From Cheiracanthium punctorium (lineage: Eukaryota; Arthropoda; Arachnida; Araneae; Cheiracanthiidae), in NCBI GenBank assembly GCA_038373885.1, contig JAWZYV010011619.1:3038001-3102000 (forward strand): a DNA stretch of 64,000 bases. The letters run 5' to 3'. The notes under the pieces are model-generated. The model was not told the DNA's origin, did not search any database, and saw only the letters and a program-made list of their open reading frames with translations. The translations under genes and the position numbers were made by a program. This document shows positions 37,201 through 47,137 of the stretch, piece after piece (the first letter of the stretch is position 1; each line of letters starts with the position of its first letter).

Positions 37201-37990
37201 ACCAGGTGTAGAAGCATGAAACCGGACTTTCCCTATAGATGGCGCTAGCTATGAGTTTAGTGACCGCCGGACCGCTTCTACTGCACCATGTTCTTCCTGT
37301 AACAGCTGACGATGATTTTCAAGGCACAACAACCCAAAAGTAATTAAAAAACTTTGTAAAAAACACACATAAGATGTTATAGGTAAGAAGATACGCACGT
37401 TATAACATCTTATGTGTGTTTTTTTACAAAGTTTTTTAATTACTTTATCGTTTAACACCAGTATTTTGAGTGTTTTTTCCACAACAACCCAAGCTCCCTA
37501 CAGCGGTATATTTTTCTATAACCATAAACATGTCGAGTTTCGTGCCCACGAACTACGATTTGTGGACAGCACAGCTTTTCTGTTATCATTTGAAGAAAAC
37601 TGCTGCAGAATCAGATCGAATGCTTGTCGGAGTTTACAGTTAACATGCTCTCGGTAAAGCACAGTGCTTTGAGTGGTACAAAAAGTTCAAAGTGGTTCAA
37701 AAGGAGTGATTTTGACGTGAGTAACGAAGAGCGTTGAAGACCACCGAAAAAGTTTGATTCTGAGTTAAAATCTATTATGAACTGCTAAAAGCTGGTGAAA
37801 CCGGTAACACTGATCGCTACCAACAACAAATGATCGATTTGAATTGAGCATCCCGTGAAAAACGACCAGAATATGGAAAAAGACAACACAAAGTCATTTT
37901 GCTCCATGATAATGCCCCTTGGCACACTGCAAAAAGGGTCAGAGAAACGATTCGGCGTTCAGTTAGGAAATAGTAACGCATGCGGCAGAT
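37200..37990 (+). pseudogene. mariner transposase pseudogene with nested hairpin
   Basis: One frame from about 37569 to 37950 reads, with several stops, FCYHLKKTAAESDRMLVGVY, then GKAQCFEWYKKFK (mariner HTH), then ELLKAGETGNTDRYQQQMID and finally VILLHDNAPWHTAKRVRETI. HDNAPxHT is the second catalytic Asp block of mariner. Between the domains much of the usual protein is missing, so it is both stop-ridden and internally deleted. The upstream part contains CTATAGATGGCGCTAGC near 37240 and a 45-bp hairpin that interrupts the leader. The third Asp region is not visible. Confidence 0.75.
37337..37446. repeat. near-perfect hairpin, about 45-bp arms, 19-nt loop
   Basis: Arms 37337-37381 and 37401-37446 are exact inverses except for one extra A/T in a homopolymer (core AACTTTGTAAAAAACACACA). 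The loop is 37382-37400. The sequence CACAACAACCCA occurs just left (37325-37336) and again at 37480-37491, so the hairpin-bearing segment may be an insertion into the mariner leader. Confidence 0.9.
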
Positions 37991-38294
37991 GAAATTTTTA
38001 GATATACGTGTGATGCAGTTAATGACACATTTATAATTACTTCTGATTTCCTTTTACCATGATCGAAATTTAACACTCTTTGCCATTTTTAAATCTCCCA
38101 TCTATCCATAATGATATTTAACTGTTTCTTAAATTAGTTTGATTTTAGCCTTTGCAATTTTGTTGAAGCTTTTAGTCTGAGAATTCGTTTAATTTTCTTC
38201 GTTCCCACGGGATTTTAATAATTTTGTCTAGGCTACATTTTCTGTGGCTGTGCTTACTAATGCGTGTTATTGACTAATTAAAAATAATATGACC

Positions 38295-38456
38295 AGAGCT
38301 GCCAAGTCTCCGGCTTTTTTTCGGGAGATTTCCCACCACAATTTTTAGACAGTTTTATTTAGCATTAAATATTTGGACTTATTTTAACAATAAATTTGTA
38401 AGTAAAAATTAGTGGTGGGAAATCTCCCGAAAAAAGCCGGAGACTTGGCAGCTCTG
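38295..38456. mobile_element. 162-bp MITE with 56-bp inverted repeats and TATGAC flanks
   Basis: Left arm CAGAGCTGCCAAGTCTCCGG and onward to about 38350 is mirrored almost perfectly by the right arm ending GGCAGCTCTG at 38456. TATGAC occurs immediately outside both ends (38289-38294, 38457-38462), consistent with a 6-bp target duplication. The 50-nt centre has no coding content. The superfamily is not assigned, since a 6-bp duplication is uncommon. Confidence 0.88.
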
Positions 38457-38583
38457 TATGACTAAAAGAAGTAGTTGTAGTAGCTAAAAGGAATACGTTG
38501 TTCAACGTTAAAATCCATAAGGCCTCGTTTCCACAACAAGCCACAAAAGCTTATTGTGCAACTACAATAAAGCTGTCTTTACT

Positions 38584-38945
38584 TCAATTACCGATTTCTT
38601 GTCCACTGCAGAATAAAATATTGAAGTTCTTTATTATGGCATAAAACTTTTCAGTCTGGCTATATATTTGGTAGAATTTATTGACTCGACAACGGTAAAG
38701 GCAGTCGGTTGGCCTCACAGGTTGCAATATCATTAGGGCAGCACCTCCGTTATGAGACGTGATTATTCTAGCTGCCCAAAGATGAACTGTTTCCAGTCTA
38801 TTTATATCTGTTTTAAAGGCCACTTGTTAGATTTGATAGATAAACTGCAGAACAGGTCGGATTATCGTGGTATCAGTCAGTCTGAGAATTTTAGAATTCG
38901 CTTGCCAATCCCTGCCAAAAATGAACTTTAACAGTTGAAATCTTT
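38584..38945 (-). pseudogene. non-LTR retrotransposon (LINE) reverse transcriptase C-terminal relic
   Basis: On the minus strand from about 38945 the sequence encodes KRFQLLKFIFGRDWQANSKI, then LRLTDTTIIRPVLQF, then INRLETVHLWAARIIT and LQPVRPTD. This is the usual region after the RT active site in jockey/CR1-type elements (R...LK...G..WG......L...Y...IRPVL.Y…L..VQ..A.R.ITG). A stop breaks the frame just before the VAFKTDI segment. No catalytic FADD, endonuclease or poly-A end is seen, so it is a fragment. Confidence 0.65.
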
Positions 38946-39695
38946 TCTTAACCCTTTTCAACAAGTTTAGCTACATGCGTACTACATTTATCCACAGTGA
39001 AGTCAGGTACTTCCGACTACTGGTGGTCTCGAGTAGATTTCTATACAGATAAATCTTTGGTTTCATGTTGAAGTCTTTTCGTCTGCAAGTGTCTTTTCGT
39101 AGTGAAGATGCAGATGAATGATTTAGATGTGTTTCTTATTATTGAAAAGGGTGTTAGAAGAAACCAAAACGATTCAGAATTACACAGCAAATAGCGTCAA
39201 AAACTTTGTCATAATACATCTGTCAATAATCATTTCACAAAAGATGAAGTGTTGGCGAAATTCACAAGCTACATTTTACTGAAATGTAACTATATTTTTC
39301 TAAATAAATATTGAATGAAAATCGTTAATTAAATTTCACTTCTTTTACAAAAATGTAATTTTTTAATAATAAAATCATTTGTAGTGATATTTAAAAGAAT
39401 TAAATTACGTTTGCCACTTAGTCATTATTAACGACACTTAATTCTGCACTATTGAATTCCGCTTACATCTACAGTTTATTATAATAGTGCAATGTATCCT
39501 TAAAGTACCTTGTATATCGCTGTTAACATTTGGAATTTTGATTTGATATTTCTCGCTTCATGTTATTTAAAATAATATTTTAAGTTATTGAAAAGCTACA
39601 ATTGAATGTACATAAGCTTTAAGTTAAATTTTAATAAAATACATTAGTACTATTAACAGAATTATTTTTGTTTACACGAAGTTGTTACTTCGAAA
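38946..39695. other. AT-rich non-coding stretch
   Basis: Nothing recognised; upstream parts of the LINE relic may be decayed beyond reading. Confidence 0.5.
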
Positions 39696-39720
39696 TCTTA
39701 TAAATAAAAATGAAATTCTG

Positions 39721-39769
39721 TTTGTTTGTTTGTTTGTTTGTTTGTTTATTTGTTTGTTTGTTTGTTTGT
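39721..39769 (+). repeat. (TTTG)n microsatellite
   Basis: TTTG units with a single TTTA interruption at the Helitron 5' end. Confidence 0.95.
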
Positions 39770-40897
39770 GGATTTGAGTTATATAGAAATCCACAAAAAT
39801 GGACATATCAGCCTGAAATTTTGCACAGATATGTAAAATAATATAGAATAAATCATAGTCCACTTTAAAACTTTGAAAGTCCACCCGTTCCCGGAATTTA
39901 AGAGTTTTCTTATGTTCCCCACGCAAAAAGCTTTCCGTAATTGTAACCCCTGTAGTGAAAAAAGTGTGAAATAAGGATCGTGGTTGCCATGTCTGGCGAT
40001 TTTGCCGAATAAGATGTTTTAAATTCTCAAAGTAAAAATAAAAGAATAATAATGATTTTTTTTTTTTGTTAGTTTATATTCGTAAGGGTTTTTTTTTTTT
40101 TTTAATTATAATATCGTGTGCATGGGAAATCGGAGCAGGAATGAAATGTTTTATACGCAAAACAATAAGAATTGAAGATTTCCGAGGCTAATAAGTAATT
40201 TTTTTTAGTTTGGCGAAAAAATAAAATGGCTCAAATGCCCATTTTGAGAAAGTGAGTTCTAGCGGTTTGCACAGATTTCGGCTTGGCGCAATTTATTGAG
40301 AGCTTAAGGAAATAGATTTTTGAAAACAAGTGTAAAGGTTTTATTAGAATACAGCGTTAAATATGTTAATGATCCGTGAAGAAATAATGCAGTTGTTAAG
40401 GGTTTTCAAGCGATCTATATCCAGAATTCTCGCCAAATGAGTACATTGATTTAAGTCGGGGGAATTCCGCCAAATTTCAGAAAATTGAAATCTTCTCATT
40501 TACTACATCGGAGTAACGATGAATAAAACACGTTATAGTTGATAATTTTAAAAATTTCGGCTGTATTAAGGGATTCCACTTTTGAAATAAAGGCTTGCTT
40601 TACTTTTTCGCGGTCGAACCATTTCCCATATTGATTGCTGCTAAGTCAATGCTTCGAATGATTTCCTGAAAAAACGGTTGCACAATGGCGTATGTTGGCA
40701 CTTTGGCGAGGCTTAGATTTGAAACTGGATTTTATTTGAGACTGGGATATATAATGACACTGGTTATAGATAAAAATGAATGTTGGTATGTGTGTATGAG
40801 GTTGAAAAACTCTAGCACCGTTGTACCATGAAATTTGGTTCACCTAAGTCTTTTATCATTGAAAAGCTTTTTATGCTATCCGTTTTCCTCTAACTTA

Positions 40898-41826
40898 CCA
40901 CTAGGTGGCGCAGCAGAACGTCGAATTCTATTCCGTTTAGCCATTTACTATGCGAATATCGTCCAACCGATTTCGATGAAATTTGGTACACGCGGATATT
41001 AGAACACGGAGAATATTTTTCACTATCCATTTTGCTGTAACTTGCCGCTAAATGGCGCTGCAACGCATCAACTTCTATACCGTTCGACCGACCGGCATAA
41101 AATTTCTTATACTTACACATTTCAGCACGAAGAATATATTCTAACTGTGTTCCTTTTGATGTTACTCACCACTAGATGGCACTGCAATGCATTATTATTT
41201 TAACTCGCCACTAGATGACGCTGCAGCAGGCCAAATTCTTGACCATTCAAACGGTCGCTATGAAAATCAGTATACATAGCTATTTGAACAATGAGAATAT
41301 TTTGGCGTTATCCATTTTGCTATAACTCGCCACTTGACGGCGCTGTAGCAAATCATTACTTTAATTAACCACTAGATGGCCCTGCAGTGTATCATTTCTT
41401 GACTGTGCAAATGATCGTTATGAAAATTGGTGTACATAGATATTTGAACACGGTCGCTATGAAAATCAGTATACATAGCTATTTGAACAATGAGAATATT
41501 TTGGCGTTATCCATTTTGCTATAACTCGCCACTTGACGGCGCTGTAGCAAATCATTACTTTAATGAACCACTAGATGGCCCTGCAGTGTATCACTTCTTG
41601 ACTGTGCAAATGATCGCTATGAAAATAGGTATACATAGATATTTGAACACGGGAAAGAGTTTGGCGCTATCCATTTTCCTATAACTTGCCACTAGATGTC
41701 GCGTCAACACATGAACTTCAGGACTGTTCAGCCGATAGTCATGAAAATTCGTATACATCGATATCTGAATGCGAAGAATATTTTCACCGTATCCGTTTTG
41801 CTAAAACTCGCCACTAGATTGCGCTA
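40898..41826 (+). promoter_or_regulatory. array of ten CTCF-consensus-like motifs in Helitron A copy 3
   Basis: Sites start at 40898, 41045, 41169, 41208, 41330, 41369, 41529, 41568, 41689 and 41811, all in one orientation. CCACTAGATGGCACTG at 41169 matches all 16 positions of CCASYAGRKGGCRSYR; CCACTAGGTGGCGCAG at 40898 matches 15. Spacings are 147, 124, 39, 122, 39, 160, 39, 121 and 122 nt, the same as in the 14.5-kb array. Binding is inferred, not shown. Confidence 0.5.
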
Positions 41827-42010
41827 CGCCGCATGGCCTTCTGCTCCGTACAAACGATTGCCTTGCAATTCGGTATGCATGATTATTGGACACAATATAA
41901 CGCGATATCCATTTTGCTATATGTGTTTATTACAATGAATAGTAATCACCACAAATCGTAATATCAAAAAGTCCATTCATTCCCGTGCGAAGAACGGGTA
42001 CTTCAGCTAG

Positions 42011-42534
42011 TATTATTATAAAATTATAATGTCGTCTCTTAAAACATACTGAACCCATATATATATATATATAAACTTTCAGAAATGTGTTAAGCTAAGT
42101 CAATACATTCATGTATCTTCTAGCACAGCGTTGAATAGGTAAACATCGCTCGGGAAATTTAAAGAAAGCAACTAGAGTAATTGGCTGTATTTGAACACAT
42201 CTGTAAAAAATTACATTTAATTACAAGTTAAATGAAATTAAAAAAATATTTAGATGAGATAAAGCTCCTTGAAAGTGCTCGAGGAACACTGAAAAATGTT
42301 GGAGATAATAGTAAAATGTTTTCAAAGGAAATCAAGAATTTTTGGGATGTTTTTTTAATGTTACTTTGAGTGTCAACTAATTATTATTTGAGAATGTTGT
42401 TATTATACTAGACATTAAAGATTAGTTAATTCACATATGTTTAACTAAATGTTAACATTTTAGAGACTCACTTTTATTTTATATTTTATGCACAATCATA
42501 AGTTTTACTTTGATGACTCAATGAAAAATAATAT
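42011..42534. other. AT-rich non-coding stretch
   Basis: Flank between the Helitron and the LTR element. A short TATATA run lies near 42058-42072; nothing else seen. Confidence 0.6.
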
Positions 42535-42538
42535 ACTT
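42535..42538 (+). repeat. 4-bp target-site duplication, left (ACTT)
   Basis: ACTT directly precedes the 5' LTR and directly follows the 3' LTR at 47382-47385, as expected for a Ty3/Gypsy insertion. Confidence 0.9.
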
Positions 42539-42786
42539 TGTAACAGGTGTTCCCCACCTGAGCAGCCAAACTCCAGGACTGCAGCGGCAAAATAAAAGCA
42601 GTGACGCTTCCGCCAGGGAATCGTTTTGAGTTCGTAGAGGGTAGCGAGGCTAAGATGGAGTGAGCTATGGCTGTTGTTCTTTTTATGTGTAATCCGTGCA
42701 GTGTTTATTTTTTTTTAATAAAATGTTTTTTGTGTAAGTGAGATGCGAGTCTCTTCTGTCATTTTGGGAGTTCGTGTCGTCTTACA
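42539..42786 (+). repeat. 5' LTR (248 bp)
   Basis: Begins TGTAACAGGTGTTCC and ends GTCGTCTTACA (TG…CA). It contains an AATAAA polyadenylation hexamer at 42717-42722 followed by a GT-rich tract, fitting the R-U5 border. An AAATAAAAG stretch near 42587 could serve as a TATA-like element (inference). Confidence 0.95.
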
Positions 42787-42789
42787 ATT

Positions 42790-42802
42790 TGGCGCCCAAC
42801 GT
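42790..42802 (+). other. primer-binding site, tRNA-Lys-like
   Basis: TGGCGCCCAACGT starts 3 nt after the LTR. It is complementary to the 3' end of metazoan tRNA-Lys(CTT) including CCA (…ACGTTGGGCGCCA). The match ends after 13 nt. This is where minus-strand DNA synthesis would be primed. Confidence 0.85.
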
Positions 42803-43866
42803 AAAAGGCCGTGGAATGGATATAACGTTTGGATTTAGCTGGATGAGGTAGAACGTTGTTTTCGTTTTCGTCTGCTGTTAAATGAGTTAAGTACTCTAAA
42901 GTTATTTTGTAAATAGTATCTATTTGTATATTTTAATATGTTTTGGCAATCCTTTTGCCTGATTATGTTTTTAAGAACAATTTCGTTTGGATTTTGTGTT
43001 TTGTATGTGCATAGAAATTTGTTGGCGGTTTCCCGCCCAAACTGGCTGTAGAGGTAAATAGCGTATAAAAGAATGTTTAATTAGTATTTTGGGTATAATT
43101 TGGTGCATAAAGCGAAAATAATATTCTAAATCATATTTTGGCAAAACCGTTGCCTGGCGGATATAGTTGGCAAATCTGTTTGCTTGAAAAGTTTTAAAAC
43201 AAACAAAAATGGTCCTAACTGACTGTGAATAGAGAAAAGTCACCCAGACTTTTGATAGAATATTAATTTCTGAAACGAAACTCTGTGTAGAGTTGTGTGC
43301 ACTAAAATTGTTGGAATGCCCATAAAAGTGGAAATTTATGCTAGTTAAACTGAAATATATGTTCTATTGATTGTGATAGCTAGTTATGTTCTTGTATATG
43401 TATATATCGGATTTTGCAGTTTGATGTTTTGTTTTAGTAGTGATGAATAGCATTAATTTGGTTTGATGAGTAAGATTAGTTTTGATTTTGTAAAAATAGT
43501 TTTGTTTCATTTTGTTCAGAAAATGGTATTGTTTTGAATTTGTTTATGATTAATTTTGGTTTAATTCTAATTTGATGAAAATTTGAAATTGGCAGAATTG
43601 TATTTTTGGTTTGTTGTTGCTTAGTAGTAAGTAGTGGTATTGGTGGCCCTAATCAATTAAATTGTTGCATTTTAGTTACTATTTTGAAAGTTATGGATAA
43701 TTCTTGTTTAAGCGAAGTTCAGGTCTAATGGCATCGGTGTGAATGTCGCTCAGGTTAGGTTTTGTTTCTGCTCACTCCTGAGAAAGCCTGAAAATTAAAT
43801 TATCTAAGCCTTTCTGTCAGTAAATATAAAAAACCGTAACTCAATAAATTCTATTTGTGCTCCTGT
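42803..43866 (+). other. retrotransposon 5' untranslated leader
   Basis: About 1.07 kb between the primer site and the likely Gag start has no long frame on the sense strand and is T-rich. It presumably holds packaging signals, but none can be identified by eye. The minus-strand frame here is not a gene. Confidence 0.6.
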
Positions 43867-46416
43867 GATACAATGGCTTACCTCGGAAAAGGCCGAAAAG
43901 ATGACCTACGACTCCTCGCCCTAGAACTGGGTTTGGAGGGGGTGGAAAACCTTAAAGTGCCCCAATTAAAGAAACTGATAACCGATTCAAAAGAATATGA
44001 TGAAGAATTAACAAAAAACATGTTGACATCCATAATTGAGGAGCGCGTAAGAAGAGAAAAGTTAGCTGATACGGAGTTGGTGGAAAGGAGAGAGGAAGAG
44101 AAACAAGCCAGAGAACGAGCCCTAGAGGAAGAGAAACAAGCCAGAGAACAAACTTTTGAGCTAGAAAAGCTGAGACTGCAACTTGAGATTCAAAAATCCT
44201 CCCAGTCAAACCTTGCATCTACCACTTCTTCAGCTCTTGAGCCGGAACAGCCCAAGGTGGATCTGAAGGGGATCTTACCCAAGTTTGATCCAAAAGAAGA
44301 TGACATGGCGCTATACCTAAGTTTATTTGAACGGCAGTTAACATTTTTGAAGGTTCCGGAGACTACCTGGGTCCCCTACCTGATTGGTTCCCTCCCGCCG
44401 GAAGTCGGCAGAATGGTCGTTCGGGAACCTGAGGAAGAATGCAAAGACTACCAGAAGGTCAAGGGCCTACTTCTTAAGCGTTTCAAACTCTCTGCTGAAA
44501 GGTTTCGACAGCTATTCTCATCTCACCGCAAGAATCCCACCTGCACCTGGCGAGACTTCTACTTCGAATTAGATGGCTACTTAGATGGTTGGTTAACAGA
44601 ATTAGACATCACCACCTTCGACAAACTTAGAGACCTTGTCCTCACAGACCAAATAAAACGACGAGTTCCCCCTGAAGTGAAAGAACACTTTCTCGACTCT
44701 TGGCCCGATCTAAACACTCCCTTAGAACTTGTGGAAAAGCTTGATGCTTACGATAACATCAGACTAAGCCACAAAAAATACAACGCACCACCAATGCAAA
44801 AGAAACCTTACCCCGTCAAAGAGGAAACTTCAAGAAATGCTCTAAACAAGAAACCAGGCAAACAACTGCCTAAATCCGAAAAACTCAACGCTGGTGAAAA
44901 ACAGGAGCGTCCAGCTCTGACTTGTTATGGTTGCGGTAAGCCTGGAGTTGTCAGAGCTAAGTGTCCAGTTTGCACTCCAACGCCAAACCTTGCCTCCGCC
45001 AACTTTGGACACTTCAACCTCCAGAGCCTGTCCACCTCGGAACCCACCGCATGCCTGCTGGTTACCATAAATGGAGTAGTAGGCACCGCCTGCCCAGACA
45101 GTGGAGCAAGCCACACAGTAGCTAGTGAAGGACTATACAAGATCCTGAGGAATCAAGGGGTCCAGTTTCAAAAGTCCAATCTACGGATGACTCTTGCTGA
45201 TGGTAGCCAGACTGACAAAGACGTATACACTACAAGAGTGACAATACAACTCGAAGGACGTACTTTCAAGATGAATCTTATTGCTCTCCCAGAGGCTAAA
45301 GGAAATCGTACCCTACTCGGGACAGACTTCTTGAAGAAAGCTAAAGTGGTGTTAAACTTAGGAGACCAAAATTGGTATTACAGGGACAACCCAAGAAAGC
45401 GGTTTCCCTTCGTCGAAGGCTACAAAATACCTCCTTCGGCAGAGGAACGAGACGACACTGGTCTCAAAGAAAAAGTCAATATGGCCCCAAAACAAGAGGT
45501 CATTGCGGTTGCAGAAGAAGACGTCACCCATACCCCAAAGTGTGACTTCAAACTCCGTGCAGATGAAGGTGAACACTTGACAGAGGGTCAAAAGAAACAA
45601 CTTGATGCTCTATTGATAGAACATGAAGATACGTTCCGGCCGGGGGGAGAGCCGACTCCCTTTATAGAACATAGGATCGAGACAGGAAATGCCCCTCCCG
45701 TGGCTACTATTCCTTACCGACTATCTCCTGCCAGGAGAGAAGTTCTTAAGAAGGAAATCGATGCCTTGCTTGCGGCAGGAACCATAGAAGAGTGCGATTC
45801 TCCATACGCAGCACCTGTAGTCTTGATCCCGAAACCAAATGGAGAGTTTAGATTATGTGTAGACTATCGCAAGTTAAACTCTATCACGAAGCCTGATCCA
45901 TATCCATTGCCACGCATGGATGATTTGTTGCATAAAGCCAAACAGACTGCCTATATGTCAACTATAGATTTGAAATCGGGGTACCATCAAGTACAAATGT
46001 ATCCTCCGGACAAGGATAAAACGGCTTTTGTCTGCCAGTATGGGGTCTACCGGTTCACCAGGATGCCTTTTGGCTTGAAGACAGCGCCAGCGACCTTCCA
46101 GCGGTTAATGGATCTTTTCAGAAATGGTCTGAAGGTCAATACGCTTGTATACCTGGATGACATCATCGTGTTGTCTTCGACCTTCGAGGAACACATAGAG
46201 GACTTACGGCATGTTTTTGAGAGACTCCAAAAGTTTAAGTTACATGCAAACCGTGCTAAGTGCCACTTTGCTTGCCATAAAGTTAAGTATTTAGGACATT
46301 TCATTACAAGCAAAGGAATAGAAGTGGACCCGGCTAAAGTGGAGGCAATTGTGTTACCTACTCGAAGTGTCCCAAGTCTTTACACCCGTATATTGGCCCC
46401 AGGCCAATCCAGTTGA
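43855..46416 (+). pseudogene. Gag-protease-reverse transcriptase polyprotein, truncated by deletion
   Basis: An 853-codon frame. The likely start is the second Met (residue 7, MAYLGKGRKDD, 43873), since related spider elements open with MAYLGKGRK. Residues 8-50 are SAP-like and 60-115 a charged coiled coil (EER/KQARE repeats). Residues 135-310 are a SCAN/Gag-capsid-like domain. The nucleic-acid-binding knuckle at 357-370 is CYGC-GKPG-V-VRAK-C, where the usual His is Val. Retropepsin has DSGAS at 415-419 and a LLGTDFL motif near 487. RT runs about 615-832 with LIPKPNGEFRLCVDYRKLN, TIDLKSGYHQV and YLDD at 766-769. After Ile832 the frame crosses the deletion and ends 21 residues later. Gag and Pol share one frame with no frameshift site. 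The RT catalytic motif is intact, but RNase H and the RT connection are gone, so the product cannot complete reverse transcription unaided. Confidence 0.93.
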
Positions 46417-47137
46417 AAGAAAGAATCGGGATCTAAAACCAAAACTAGCAATACTTGTTGGTGAGGATCATACGTCATGGTCAGATAAACTTGCGACCAT
46501 CCGTTTTGCAATGAATACGTCGAAGTGTGATACAACAAATCACACAGCTGCATTTCTCCAATTCGGAAGAGAATTACGAACAATTGATGACGTGCAACAT
46601 GATGTAAGAGCGGTGATTGACAACGATAATTTCATCGCTGAAATTACACCTTATCTGAAGAAATTCGCCCGGATCTCAACCGAGATCAAAGATCTTGTAG
46701 AAAAGAAGCAAGACCAGCACAAAAAGTATGCCGATGAGAGTAGAAGAAGGGCACATAGGTATGAGCCAGGTGATAAAGTATGGGTAAATTTACATCGTTT
46801 AAGCAATAAAGCGAAAAAGAAAACAGCTAAGTTTCAACCCTGTAGGGATGGCCCCTATATTGTGATTACCCAACGCTCCCCTACAACCTATGAAGTTGCT
46901 AACCCGGAAGCGCCGGATATCCTGCTTGGCACATACCACACTTCTGCTCTCACCCCTTTCAATGAAACTCCTCTTTCTGATGTTGTGCCTGTCGCCCCCC
47001 TAAGGAAGAGGGGACGACCTCCCAAGAGTAGCCCTCCAAAGACTGTTCGTCGAAGTGCCAAAAGAGAGACTCAGTTACCATCCAGCTCTTCTGGCCACTC
47101 GCCGGGACGTCATCGTGGCCAGGGGGGGAGTCTGTAA
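46349..47137 (+). pseudogene. integrase C-terminal part after internal deletion
   Basis: Integrase sequence starts right at the deletion junction, in the +1 frame relative to RT. It keeps YWPQANPVERKNR, in which the Glu of VER is the third catalytic acid of the DD35E core. A helical region with KYADESRRRAHRYEPGDKVW follows, then a GPY/F-type chromatin-facing domain (GDKVWVN…GPYIVI…YEVANPE). The tail is basic and contains KRGRPPK, an AT-hook-like core. The two catalytic Asp and the HHCC zinc domain are missing. The frame has an internal ATG-less start, so it would not be expressed on its own. The stop codon TAA at 47135-47137 lies inside the first bases of the 3' LTR. Confidence 0.92.
47119..47132 (+). 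other. polypurine tract
   Basis: CCAGGGGGGGAGTC lies directly before the 3' LTR; the purine core AGGGGGGGAG would prime plus-strand synthesis. It doubles as coding sequence for the last Gln-Gly-Gly-Ser of the integrase frame. Confidence 0.9.

Larger units (their letters stand above)
39696..42010 (+). mobile_element. non-autonomous Helitron, family A, copy 3 (2.3 kb)
   Basis: Starts TCTTATAAATAAAAATG after an A and ends TTCAGCTAG before a T. The terminal hairpin is CCCGT (41982-41986) / ACGGG (41994-41998), with 12 nt to the CTAG end. It is highly similar along its whole length to 13115-15645 except for one instead of two 5' units. A (TTTG)n tract of about 50 nt opens the element. There is no helicase frame; short antisense frames are shared between copies only because the DNA is. 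Confidence 0.9.

Noticed and set aside
43952..46313. Several 80-90-codon antisense frames inside Gag-Pol
   Set aside because: Shadows of the long coding frame on the other strand.
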